From: Ciona intestinalis
Taxonomy: Eukaryota; Chordata; Ascidiacea; Phlebobranchia; Cionidae
Assembly: GCF_000224145.3 (NCBI RefSeq)
Contig: NC_020166.2
Span: forward strand, 7,836,050-7,900,049
DNA: 64,000 bases
Direction: 5' to 3'
A program made the translations under genes and the position numbers. The number at the start of each line of letters is the position of its first letter. Positions within the stretch are counted from its first letter, which is position 1. The notes under the pieces are model-generated. The model was given only the letters and a program-made list of their open reading frames with translations. It did no database searches and was not told where the DNA came from. Of the stretch, positions 10,733 to 29,400 are shown piece by piece.

Positions 10733-12686
10733 TCACAATAGCAAACAACAGCAGCAGTTTTTTGGACCGACTTTTGCTTCACGTTTAATGACGCATTCGA
10801 TTGCAAGTTTAAATACTTGTTCAATGTTTGTGCCATCCTTGGCAGAACATTCAACAAAATGATTGACGTTGATGTGTTTCGACATCTTCTCGCCCTGGAA
10901 AGATATAACAAGTTTGGACTCTGTCACGATTGTGTGTTTCCTTGATCAAGACACCTAACGACAACTGCTCCAACCCAGTGCTAGTCTCTTACGAATGGTA
11001 TAAATTGTCAGCCATACTTAAATATAGAAAAAATAAAAATATATCCCGAAAAAATCTAATGATACCCTTTTAGGCAAAATATATATAGTAGGGTGCGGGG
11101 AGACGGAACAACTTTAGCACATAATATCCAAATATTCTGATCGTGTTTTAAACAATTAACAACGGCCTATGAGAGTCGTAATGATACGATTTTATAATTT
11201 TTTAAACGTTCTTTGTTTGTCAACAAATGGGACAAGTAAATGGAATGAAAAAGTGTCCTATCTTTCCCAACCCTACTATATCTAACAAAATAAAATTCGT
11301 TGGAATGGATTTTTTCTTGTACGTATTTCATGGCACTTGATCCTACAGGCTCAGTATTTGAATTCTAGCCGTTTAAATTTATTTACCATTTCGGTTGTAA
11401 CTATTGCCTGATCATCGTGTCTGTCTGTTCCATCTTCTGCGCGTACCGAATTTACACTTAACGTAGATGACGTCATTTCTGTTAAATCTACTCCAGTTGT
11501 TGTTAATGTGGTTGCCATGGAAGCAGATCGAGTCATAGAGTTTGAAATTGAATCCGAGTTCACCTGAGACCTCAGGTCAGTTTTACACGCAACCAACATC
11601 GTAGGCGTGTGGGGGCAAAAATGGCGGATTTCTGGCGACCATCGGATTTCTACGTTCTGGAAGCTTGAAAGGTTTGTGACGTCATAGCAGATGATTATGA
11701 TGTCTGCGTTGTTGTAAGAGAGAGGTCGAAGCCGGTCATAATCTTCCTGACCTGGTACAAGTAAACATTTGGTTTACACTTCATTTACTCTCATATGACC
11801 TATATGACTAAACATAATGGGACAAACAGTTTGCGCTAGTTTATTGTATTATAAACACACATCAGAACACACTAGTCATATGTTACATTTGGACCTACAA
11901 AAGCAGTCTGAATGTTGTGGTAATAATAGGCTGAATTTAGCCCTAATCCCAGATCCTCGACAAGAACATAACCCACGTAGAACATAGACTACACTTCCAT
12001 GCTAACCGAAACTAAGTCAACAAGCCTACGATGTCTTGCATAAACACGTATGTACTAATATATACCCGCCGTATCCCACAATGTTAGCACCGCCTTCTTT
12101 CGATTTAATTCCACCTCTCTGCTGTAATTCTCAAACACCGTGGGCGTGTACACCTTTGAACAACAGCGGGTTGCTAATTAAATTTAGTATAAGCAAACTA
12201 TACCAAATAGTACTGTTAAGGAAGATATGGGATTCCTTTAGCACATATTATCCAATTATCCTGCTCGCCCTAGTATATATACGGACTGTCATATATAGTA
12301 TGGTGGGGGGAGATGGGACACCTTTTCATTCGATTTTCTCGTCCCATTTGGTAGTAAACAAAGAACATACAAAGAATCATAAAACCGTATCCTTACGACC
12401 CCGTAGGGCGTAGACCATTGTTTATTCTTTAAAACACCACCAGAATATTTGGATATTAGGTGTTAAAGTTGTCCCATCTTTCCCCATCCCACTATATTTG
12501 TATTGAAACTGACAACTATACAAAAAAGTTTATAATTAAACGTAAACTTACTTCAGGGAATTCGCCTTCCGTATATACAACCAGCATTGAAGTTTTACCG
12601 CATCCACCATCCCCAACTATAACACATTTAATTTTGGGTTGCTGCTCGGGGAAAGCACCTTTGACGTCATTGGGTATCCTTTCCAT
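10733..12686 (-). CDS. rhof: RhoF (Rif)-like small GTPase with Ser/Thr insert
   Basis: Four exons on the minus strand: 12686-12552, 12153-12066, 11751-11387 and 10894-10733. These sum to 750 nt for 249 residues plus stop; Rho proteins are usually about 190-215. A P-loop GDGGCGKT (residues 25-32), switch I VYTPTVFENY (46-55), switch II DTAGQEDYDRLRP (72-84), CKTDLR (130-135, guanine specificity) and ECSAK (211-215) are all intact, so it should bind and hydrolyse GTP. The C-terminus NCCCCLLL ends in a CAAX box CLLL, predicting geranylgeranylation, with extra cysteines that could be palmitoylated. CLLL, CKTDLR and the HFC..P segment favour the RhoF/RhoD branch, which drives filopodia. The odd part is residues ~136-190, a Ser/Thr-rich stretch longer than the normal Rho insert region. 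It is encoded continuously in exon 3, so retention of a short in-frame intron cannot be ruled out. Confidence 0.88.
10943..11050 (+). repeat. SINE fragment in RhoF intron 3
   Basis: Reads CAAGACACCTAACGACAACTGCTCCAACCCAGTG and then a segment on attenuated 'ATTGTCAGCCATACTTAAA'. This matches the body module also seen at 21541 and 47985. Confidence 0.55.
11084..11281 (+). mobile_element. MITE copy 9, forward
   Basis: Complete ends (TATATAGTAGGGTGCGGGGA and TTTCCCAACCCTACTATA). It lies in intron 3 of the RhoF-like gene, about 105 bp beyond the exon 3 donor. Confidence 0.88.
12293..12496 (+). mobile_element. MITE copy 10, reverse
   Basis: Complete ends (ATATATAGTATGGTGGGGGG and CTTTCCCCATCCCACTATAT). 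It lies in intron 1 of the RhoF-like gene, about 55 bp beyond the exon 1 donor at 12551. Confidence 0.88.
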
Positions 12687-14813
12687 TGTTTGTGTATAGT
12701 TTTGGCTTTACAAGTTAAAATTAGCAACTACATTCTAAGAAGTGATGCCAGTCACTAAAAGAAGAAATGCAACTTTGTTACAGTAGTGAAGAATACTATT
12801 TAGACTAGCAGTTAGTTGGGGAGGATTCTTTAGTAGCCCATTTTATCTTTAAATGCAGCTAAATATACGCTAAATTTTAAAAATACAAATACATATATAC
12901 GCGGTAATTGAACGACAATGCTGTAAAAAGAAAAACAAATCCTAGACTTCATCTCTTTTTTATCTTTTTTAGATAGTCTTACTCAAACATACAACCTTAC
13001 AATGCTATACTATACTCATATTGTGGACGTAATAATGTTTTTTCAATCATCTCCTAGTTAATTTATTTACCTCTCCAAGGACATAAAACAATAAAAAAAA
13101 CTTACTATCTATCTTTCGCCACCGTTATTCACTAGGCCGCTAGGGGACTGTGACGTTAGAAACAAGTAGTTCTGCTTCCTGTTACGCAAATTGTCTGACG
13201 TTGCCATACAGATCCTTTGTATAACGCTGGTGTAACTTTATAGAACTGTCTGAAACTTACCTTTGTAAGCATTCTTAGTCTGGACAGCTTTCGGCGTGAT
13301 CAAATCTATATTCAAATATCATATATATACATGGCGCAAAGCATGTGCGTGTTATGCATATATAGTCTATTACGTCTTCGGTGATATAGTAGGCCAGTCA
13401 CTATGTCGATTTTCGAAACGTTCTGAGTTATTTATAACCCGGTTATTAACATGCTTTTGTTACTAAACCCTCGTGCAATGCATTACTTTATTGCTAGTAG
13501 ATCTAATAATACACAGTAAATTGACAGCGTTTAGGAAATAGTAAAATTAACCATGAAACTCATAACTAATTCTGGCTAAAATGTAATCATGTTCGACCTA
13601 TTCGCAAGTCGTCAAACTGTACAGTGAGCTTGATTTCAAAAATTAAATGTACAACAACTCACACAAACCATATTAAAATAGTGTAAACCCATACTTCGGC
13701 ACTTTATACACCGTGTTGACTGTATTGAATTGTCCTCTTTAACACTTTGCGAAATGGTATACACCATGACTTCATATGCTTCTAACTATATACACTTACT
13801 GCTTGAATTTCACTCACAATATTTATAACTACGTTCATTTAGTTCAAAAATCTGTCACTATAATTAACTCCGCTCGCGACGTATGAATACAACTAAAACG
13901 ATTCGTACAACTTGACTTGAAAGACTAGCCGCTAAATACGATACGGTAGGTTAGCTGGCAAAGGCTTTCCAGCAGGTCACAGCCTTCTAACGTCTTTTGC
14001 CGCAGTATATAGACTCGCGCAACTCACAGGAAACTGTGGTCTTGTCAGTCAATAAGCGTTTACGCAATGAGGGCGTGTTTTTATACACACCAGCACGAAC
14101 GCACGCGCTGTGTGCCTTAGGTTTGTAGAACTGTTTAACATAAACAAGAATCCAGGAACAGACTGGAAGGCGAATGCAGATGCAATATTCTTGTATACGT
14201 TTATCACACTGCTAATAGCTATATACTAGCAACAACATACACACATTAACCCACTTATAAATAGTCCATATATTTGTGTATACATGGCCCACTGTCCTAC
14301 TCAATGTATTATATAAGCATACTTGGCGTATTTAATTGACCGTGGTGTAGACTACATTATTATACAGCCGACACGTCTTTATTAATAGACCATGGTGTAG
14401 CAACATTCGTCGCAACCGAAACACAATCAGAGCTTATTTTGTTTCTACTGTAAAATGTCTCGTCTAGTGAGATAGGATGAGGTACACGATAACATGTTTT
14501 AAGGGTACTCTGTATTATTGGTAAAGACAGGCTTAAGACGAATATATGTGTATTTGTTAAAAGGTGGTGTAATAGACTTATGCTGTATATGTATATATTA
14601 TTTATTGGGTACAGTGGGTATATAGGTGTTTATATAACTGTTATATAGGTATGTATTAGTAAATATATATCAGTATATTTAACATTGGTTCTGTATATAA
14701 AAATATGCAAAACATATGAATGTATACATATACATGAACATTTGGAGTTAGTATAAACATCAATGATATTGCTTCATGATAGAAAAGACAGGAAGAATCA
14801 AATTTTAATAACA
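12687..14813. other. Upstream region of the RhoF-like gene
   Basis: No coding region, full repeat or RNA gene was recognised. It must hold the promoter and any 5' UTR exon of the minus-strand RhoF-like gene. Most of it is AT-rich single-copy-looking sequence, with TATATA-rich stretches near 14590-14700. Confidence 0.45.
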
Positions 14814-14999
14814 TATAGTAGGGTGGAGAAAACGAAACAACATTAGAACGTATATAGTATTTAAATATCTTGATCGTGTTTTGAACAATTACCAGCGGTA
14901 AGGATACGGTTTAACGATTCTTTGACTGTTCTTTGTTTACTACCAAATGGGGCGATAAAGTGGAATAAAAAGGTTGCCCAACTTCCCCACCCTACTATA
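14814..14999 (+). mobile_element. MITE copy 11, forward
   Basis: Ends ATATAGTAGGGTGGAGAAAA and CTTCCCCACCCTACTATAG. It abuts the next copy head-to-tail with no spacer beyond a shared TATAG. Confidence 0.85.
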
Positions 15000-15192
15000 G
15001 TACTGTGGGGGAAGATAGGACGCCTTTAGCACATATTATCCAAATATTTTGATTGTGAAACAATTAACAATAACGGTCTATGGGAATTGTGGGAATGTGG
15101 TTTTTATATTTCTTCAAGTGTTCTTTGTTTACTACTAAATGGAACGAGAAAATAGAATGAAAAAGTGTCCCATCTCCCCCACCATACTATAT
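15000..15192 (+). mobile_element. MITE copy 12, forward, tandem with copy 11
   Basis: Starts TACTGTGGGGGAAGATAGGA and ends CATCTCCCCCACCATACTAT. Same orientation as its neighbour. Confidence 0.85.
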
Positions 15193-15519
15193 ATGGAACG
15201 CGGTCTGAGTGTTTGCATTTCTGGTGAACGACAGTTGGGTGTTATCTGTTTACTTTATGTTTACGTTGCTCTCTTAGATATCTCAATACAATTCTACACA
15301 TTTGAAATTCTTCATTCTAATAAATTTGATAAACCGCTGTAAAGTTTTTAAATTGAAATTTAGGATAACGACAACTTGTAGGTGGTATAGCTTAAAAAAC
15401 AAATTTTAGAAACCCATATATTCTGTATCCTTATCACATGACTTAGGAATTAAGCCAAATTCGGTTCATTACCGGAGTTCTTAGACTACCTGTGTATCTG
15501 TAATTATAGAATAATGGAA

Positions 15520-15610
15520 TTTACTTATCTTCGCGTGGCAGAGCAACGGCAGTGGTAATAACCAGGTTTTGCTTTTATACACCTCGTGTCTGCTTACGAG
15601 TTAAGTTAGT
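15520..15610 (-). repeat. SINE fragment
   Basis: TTACTTATCTTCGCGTGGCAGAGCAACGGCAG is followed by TTTTATACACCTCGTGTCTGCTTACGAG, the family module in minus orientation. Confidence 0.6.
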
Positions 15611-16067
15611 GCATGTGTGACATAATGATTTTGTTGTATAGTTGCTCTCTACCGCCTAAACGTGTCTCTTGTTGCGAATAAATAAATTAATTATAAAGGA
15701 TTTCGGAAAAATTGTGCATCTATTTGACTTTCTAAACACTGTCAGTAGTTCTATTGTTTTACTTGAGAGGTCCTACAGCGTGACATGGCATGGGACCTAA
15801 GATTTGGGTATTAAAATTTTGTTAACACGCACAATGCCAGTTAAGCGACCGAAAGTTTTAATTCGCTAAAAAGTTAGATTTGAATTGGGGCTAAACTAAA
15901 GTAAACGCACGATTTCTAAGGCCGCAAGACATTAAACCAAATGACGTCATTGTTCGCAGCAAATACGCCCGGAGCAAACACGCTTACAGTAATTTTTCAC
16001 TGGTGTTTAGTTACTGTAATGCTGTATTATTCCTATTACCCACGTCACAGCGCTTATGCGATTTGCA

Positions 16068-16246
16068 GTACCATGAGGTAAGATGGGATTCGCGCATATT
16101 ACACCATATTTTCTAAACGCGATATGAACAATCAAGAAATCTATTTTAGAGACGTGAGAATATGGTTGTATAATTTTGTAAATATTTTTTGTTTCTACAA
16201 AATGGGTCGACGATATAGAATATCCCATCTTACCCCAATCTCCTAT
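16068..16246 (+). mobile_element. MITE copy 13, forward, diverged
   Basis: Ends AGTACCATGAGGTAAGATGG and CCCATCTTACCCCAATCTCC; the interior is weakly similar. Two short ORFs over it are incidental. Confidence 0.6.
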
Positions 16247-16249
16247 GTA

Positions 16250-17460
16250 CGTGTTTCTTTTTTCTCTGCTTTAAGTTTTGGTCACGACAAACGTAAAGGG
16301 TTAACTAAACCGTTGTTTTTTGCACCATTAACAATAAACCGTTCAATCAGTTGATGTCTTGCAGCAACCTAATCTTTAACTGTCGGTTCGAAATCAGGTT
16401 TAGCAGAAATAGACTATAAATAAATAGAGTTCTTATAGGAAACTGCTGATTGAAATAGATAGGTCATTTGTTCTTATCGATAAATTCTTAGCATAGTCTT
16501 AGCGAAAAACTGTGCGATTCGAGTCTTCGTTCTGAACTTTGGAACCTATAAGAGTTGTTGTTGTTAGAAGCTTACTCTGACCGTTGGTCGAAATTCCAGG
16601 GGTAGCCAACAGTAAAAAGTCGTATAATCTTAATGCTATAAAATTTTATTTATTTTGTGCAAGCATTGGTTATACAATTGATTTATTAGTTGGCAGTTTG
16701 TGGTTTATGGATATTTCTTTTTATAATCTGTCAATTTATGATGATAATGGGTGGTCAGTTTGTGACTTAGGACGTCGGTTTTATTGACAAGGCTTAGCCG
16801 TTGTTTTGATATTATTATCCAGTTGGTGACGGAATCTGGATCTTAAACGTTCTGTTGTGTTATGGCATAAACCATAAACGACCTAGTGAATTACTTTTTG
16901 CATGTAATAATACTAGTACGTAGACAGAACTATTCGTAGGTCTGTTAAGTGAAATATGCGTAATAGTTGGCGGTAAATTAAGGGTTCTTTGTATAAGTGA
17001 TATGATGACAAGTTAAAAGATTCTGGACAGCAAACAATATACTCTTGAGCTACAACAAGAAATCGTTTTTACTTTGAAAAATTAGACGAGCTTTGTAGGT
17101 TTCGTAAAACGGGGCAAGTGTCGAAAAGTTTAGGAACCCTTGTTTACTATTGTTTAGTATGCTTTTGTTCTAGGTTCACTAAATGGAAGCAAAATAAACT
17201 TAGCGTGGCTCAAGCGAGTTCGCCATTTCGCTTCAGTTACTACGGGCGAAAAACTTGTTTGTCTGCCCGTCAGTGCTTTCCAGCGCTTATAACGATTGCA
17301 CCACAACATTGCCTTTATTCGAACTGCCGAGCCTCACTCGTTGACAGCTGCTAAAATAACGAAATGTGTTGTTGATACATTTATATATATATTAGCATAC
17401 GATTATTGACACCATACGTTGCAGAATATTTTAAGGTATTTAAGTCTGGAAAAATATCTG
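16250..17460. other. Intergenic, nothing recognised
   Basis: Short ORFs at 16584-16787 and 17118-17354 have no domain or splice context that I can support. Confidence 0.4.
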
Positions 17461-17464
17461 AAAA

Positions 17465-17558
17465 TGAATGTTTTTGATGCAATGTACAATACTTCGTCGC
17501 AATCTACCTCAGGATCCTGTTCATACGCCTACGACAACAGATCAAACCAACGTTTGGG
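17465..17558 (+). CDS. Possible alternative first exon of choline kinase
   Basis: An open segment from ATG encodes MNVFDAMYNTSSQSTSGSCS and a further 12 residues, and stops at a donor-like GGGTATGT in phase 2. Exon 2 of the downstream choline kinase begins in the phase that accepts this, giving ...QRLG-VDVVSRAY in frame. The sequence is Ser/Thr/Asn-rich, as is common for variable N-termini of choline kinases. No transcript evidence is available, and the match in phase has a one-in-three chance of being accidental. Confidence 0.3.
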
Positions 17559-18684
17559 GTATGTAAACATATATTTCGCCAGTGTATTGTGTTGGTAAAA
17601 ACATATGGGGCAGTATTTTATCCCTAATACAGTCGTGTAACCATATACACTATACAATCTGTCGTAATCAGCTTCGTAATATGGCTGTATATCCACCGCA
17701 AGAAAGAATGAAAACGAAAAAATAGTTTTATCAGAGGTAAATACGCGTGAACGATTTAGTAAGTTTTGTCAACTGATCTGTAAGTATTCACCAAAGTCGG
17801 TAGAGACGTTAGGATGATGCATTACCGCCATGTTTTAAACATTTGGCGTTTAACTCAACTTAGTCACTCGCGGGTATGTTTCATGTCTTTTGGTTGGTTC
17901 ATAATATTGCGCGTGTTTTGGCATATTTTATTGAGCAGTAGGTCAAGTCATGTTATATATTTTGATGTTGTTTGTATCGGCCGTTTGTTGACTTCCAAGT
18001 CGTTAAGCCAGTTCCATGAAATATATTTACGCAGGTTTAATAGTTAACAACCTGTATGAGTATATGACGATTGTATGCACCGTAGGTTGTTTCATAAGGT
18101 AATTTAAAGTGATTTATTTTTGTGAATGAAATTGTGCCTTTGCAATATACCCAATTTGTAAATGCGCCATTGTTGTGTTTGTCTTTTTAGAGTTAGGCAG
18201 ACTGCAATCGTTATGGGGACTTTGGACCCGCCTTTCAATTGTGTTATGATTTACGTTGCCGTTAAAATAGATTGTTGTTTGTTTGGACTTTGCTCAATTG
18301 TGGTTTATTGGTTTTTCTTACAAGCCTAGTGCTTATGCAGCACGATTTTAGTTTTCCTTAAATGAGGTCCTTTTCAGTACTGTGGCATCAGCCTGTAGCT
18401 CTGTACATAGGTGATAGGTCAGGCTAGTTCCATAGGATATTGTATGGTGCCTATCTAAGGGTAGGGCCTACATAAGAAAGTTATAGTAGTGTACAGTCAG
18501 TGTCAGCTTGCATACATAGGCACGACACCTTCTGACACCAAATATAGTTAACTCTTATAGATTAGGCCCAAATTTACTTTTGTTTTGCTGTCTATGAGAA
18601 ATTAATCATTGGCAGACTGTGCTGGACTCTCGTACTTTGCTCATTGTTGGTAGGACAAACACATTCGCTTAAAACAGTAACATC

Positions 18685-24714
<6,030 letters not shown>

Positions 24715-26464
24715 CAATCCAATGGTCATGCAAATTCTAATGCACCAAATAGTGTTACTTATGTTTAGTTCATTGCCTGAAGCGAAGAGTTGCTTCAATT
24801 CATTGTACTTACATCTATATCATAGGACAGATCATGAACTAATGGTGCATCCCTGTTTTGTGAAAATGTACTTTTCATTTATAATATGTACATTTCAATT
24901 TTTTGGCCCCGATTTATGACCTATTTCCTTTTACTGCCTTTAGTATTGTTTGTAAATCGCACTCTTTGTGGTCAAGTTTTATTTTTTGTTTGTAATTTTA
25001 ACTATGTACTTGTTCAATTACTACTTCCTATTCCATACGTTTCTTGTGATTGGATTACTGAATTTTGTACATAAATTCCTTAAAATCTTAGTGCTGTTGC
25101 TTAATAAGATACACGACATATTTATTTAACAAGCAAGTACAAAAATATATATTCCTTTTTTTAAAGCTATTTTTAAGCCGTTCTTAACCAAATGATGCGC
25201 TATAGTATACAGTTGCTTTTTTTTTGATGGAATAAATTCATTCAAATATGAATCAACAAGTTGTGACAAGCATACTCTGCAGCTCTTCGCACCTACATGT
25301 TACACAAATCCAACATTCTTATACATTAATTTTACCGTGTTTTAAGAAACTGCCGCGAGCGAATGTTTTATAAAGGAATGTGACTTGTTTATCCTCGCAT
25401 GTTTAAGCAACGATAGTCGTTTTGTTCTGTTTCATACACTTCGTACCCGCTTATACGTGAAGCGCTGTGGTTGCATTATCACGCGGCACACCCTATACTT
25501 TATCGTATTTCTCACAGACACTAGACTAGACACAGCTTTTAATATCCAACTCGTTTCTATTGTGGCCCACCCAATTCAAACACTGCCTTTTTCTTTTGAT
25601 TACGTAAAACTGACGAGTGGCGAACGCGCGACAGATCAATAAGAAAACAAACGAGACTAGAGTGTTTGATTTGGAATCTAAACTGTACATAGTTTGCATT
25701 TAATAATATCAAACTAAGAAGTGCCTGCAGTTATGTATCTTTATAGTACGTATACTAGTTCGAAGAAGAAAAACAGCTGCTAGACACGTGTATGCATTCA
25801 GCAGTACCGGCGAGTTCTACTGTTCTTTGTAGTACAGTGTTCAAATGAAGGCCTGTTGTACCGATTACTGCAGTTGAAATAGATTACCAAACGTCATAGT
25901 CTCAGTGGGAAAGTTCTGCAATTCTAAAGACTAAAATTGAATGTCACGCACGAAAACTGTGACAAAACACATGTGTCTATTAGTTTATAAATAACCAATA
26001 GAATGCCTCTATAACAATATAAGCAGACATCAACATCGTGGCATAGTTTAGTTAGTTAGTAGTACAGAGGCAAGAACTGTACAAATCATTGTTGACAGTT
26101 AGTATCAACTTCGCTGTGCTGTTGTATTTTACGAAAGAACGTGACGTAACCGGATCTTGTGCTATTGCGGTCTGCTGCACTGCATGCCGGTCATTGTACA
26201 TAAGAGGCCGCTACCGAAATTTGGTTCAGTTTATTTACTCATTTGTATTGAATGAAGAAAAATGCAAGTATAGACCGGTACAGATCAGTAATGGTTCGGT
26301 TTATTTGCTCGTTTGTGTTGAATGAAGAAAGAATACAGACAATAGCCAATGCTAAGCCCTATGGCTGTACACATTACAGCTTAGAGGCACTAAAAGAATC
26401 TAGTATGCTAGCTTATTGTAATTTTCTCTGTTTTTAAGGGTCCCGGCTATTAGGCAATCGTACT
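24715..26464. other. Choline kinase 3' UTR and PAQR upstream region
   Basis: The first ~520 bp is probably the choline kinase 3' UTR, up to AATAAA near 25230. A SINE fragment follows at about 25370-25465. A 40-bp segment at 26221-26260 is repeated with few mismatches at 26291-26330. ORFs in 25385-26437 lack support. Confidence 0.5.
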
Positions 26465-29400
26465 ATGTTAGATAATGGGGAATTGGTGAACGGCAACGTA
26501 TGTCATGTTGCAAAAACAGAAGTAAAGGATCGATTGAATACCAACGGTATAAAACATGATTCAGGTTCTTTAAACAAACGGTAAGTAACAGTGATCACTT
26601 TAATAACAGGGTATTTTAATTAAATGTACGTGCATCGTGTTTTTTTGACAAAACCTATTAACGTACCGGTACGTGGTCTGATTTATTTGTTTGTATTGAT
26701 TACGAAACTAATCTATAGCATAACTGTATTATTAAAATGACGCACCTGCAGACTGCTGCAGTAACCCAGCATCATGCTTGAATCGTACTATTGCGTGTTT
26801 GTATGTAAGGTATCGTCATGCTGCGTAAAATTTAATTATTCATCCAGCAGCCTTGTTACCCGCAGGTCATTGTGGGATAGTTGGCTTCGATCTTACGGAT
26901 TGAAACCAAAAGCGGAGACGGCAGAATGTTACCACGAGTCTTTCATTCTGCATGGTTATCGACCGACGCCGTCCTCGGTCTTATATTGCGTGAAGAGGTT
27001 TGTGGACATTTTGTATTAGCTTGGCAGAAATAAAACCTTTCTCCTTAATAACGGCCGCAAATTGGATAACGTTGATATATAGGACGCATGTCTCAAGGGG
27101 CACGCCATTGAAATGTTTCGTCTGAATTGTATTTCCGGGCATTACTTATACTAGTCTTATTTATAACATAAGTGAAGCTTTTGTATTGTCTACTCTACAT
27201 TCAACACGATTTTTTTGTACGCTAATCATTTTCTGATTGATTTATATTCCAAGAATTAACGAAGCATGTGAACGATGGTCTTTAATAATTTAGAGGTACC
27301 GAGACAGTCCATTAGTAAGTCTTAGAAGCGTAATAATATAGTAGGGTGGGGGTAGATGGGACACCTTTCGCCCGTAAGTATCCCGATCGTGTTTTAAACA
27401 ATTAACAACAGTCTATGGGAGACGTGAGGATACCGTTTTACAATTCTTTGAATGTTCTTTGTTTACTACTAAATGGGACGATAAAATAGAATAAAATGGT
27501 GTCCCATCTCTCCCCACCCTATACTATATAAAGAACTAACTAAAAGTCCCACAATATCACTGTTTTAAAACAAAACCAAGTCCAAATGAAAATTTATTGA
27601 CCTATTTCATAACTTAATACTCCTATACACCGTGTCTCTCTAGTACAATCAAATACTTGATACAAACGCAATGTGGCAAATGGTATGACCTAGCTCACTA
27701 CCATTAGCAGTATAGCGATCTAGACAACGCAAGACTTTTTTGCAGACAGTATAATACACGATGTACCTGAAGCGTAAAAATGTATTAATTAAACCGATGT
27801 GTAACTACTGTATATACTAATATGTTGCAGATAGTAATATACGCGGTACCTAATAGTCCGCTTAATGTATAGTACTGTGGGGGAAGATGAGACACTTTTA
27901 CCATATTATATTTGAATAACCTGATCATGTTTTAAATATTTAACAACGGTCTGTGTGAGTCGTGGGAATAAGATTTTATAATTCTTTAAATGTTCTTTGT
28001 TTACTACAGAATGGGACGAGAAAATAGAATAAAAATGTATCCCATCTTCCCCCACCCTACCATTTTAAACCGGTGTGTAACTGCTGTACTCCTACACAGT
28101 TTATTCCATCCAACTAACGAAACACTGAACGTATGGACACATCTTATACCGTTCGTTATCGCAGCAACCCGGCATTTCAAATTCGCAAACGAAATAATGA
28201 CTGAACGAGGATATACGGACCCTCTGTTCTATCCTTACTGGTTTTTCGTGTTAGGTAAAGTGTGTTTACTAACATAGTTCGTTAGAATGTTACAATGTTA
28301 TAATCGATACGTATTAATTGTCTGTAACGTGTATACTAATTGATGGTAATATGAGATACCGTTAGCTAATAATATCCTCTATATTTCCCGATCGTGAAAT
28401 TTATATATATATAGTAGGGTGGGGAAAGATGGGACACCTTTAGCACATAATATCCAGATATCCTGATCGTGTTTTAAACAACTAACAACGGTCTATGAGA
28501 CTCATGGGGACATAGTTTCATATTTCTTTAAATGTTCTTTGTTTACTACTATATGGGACGAGAAAATAGAGTTAAAATGTGTCCCATCTTCCCCATCCTA
28601 CTGTATATATAATTCTTTGAGTGTTATTTTTACTACCTAAGGAAACAAATAAATAGAATAAAAACATGTACCATCTTACCCCAACTCACTAGCATATATA
28701 AAGTATTATTTAACGTAACCAACCACGCCTGTATCAAAAATGTGCAACGTTAACGTTATATAGCTTCGTTCAAATCATAAGTTATGTGCTCAAGTACTTA
28801 AATTGTATTCTCAACGCAAACATTTATAAAGGTGTCGTATTGACCTTTTTTGGAAGTTCCCTCGCCCATACATTTAACTGCCTCACACCTGGAGCTAGGG
28901 AAGCGTGTTTCTGCTGTGATTATGGCTGTATTGCAATCCAATGCATTGGACTTGCCACCTGTTTTACTTTCTACATTTGCCCTTACACTTGTGTGATCCC
29001 ACATACAGGTGAGACCGATATTTATACCCAAAACATTCGGTTATATAACGTCTGTCCTTGCCCGCCACGCGAGGGTAAATAAGTTACAGTCATTCATTTA
29101 CACGTATTGGCAAACTCCAGCCTAAATCACAGGTCCCATGGCGTGTCACATTGCAGGACCTCACCCACATAGAATAGTATTGCTCAACATAAGTATTAAG
29201 TACGCTGTAAAATTTTTATTGTGTTGTAGCATTAAAGCGCATTCATACAAATTCAACGCGGTACGTTACTGGTATTTATTATATCCACATATAAGCTACA
29301 CTGCCCATTAATGCTATAATAATGTTATGAATTATACATTACCCTAGTCACTAAGGCCTATAGTGTAAATGGTCTACTATTGGCCTATACCTCCTACGGC

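Noticed and set aside
17465..17558. Independent short gene upstream of choline kinase
   Set aside because: No stop codon follows before a good donor, and the phase fits choline kinase exon 2, so an alternative first exon is the simpler reading.
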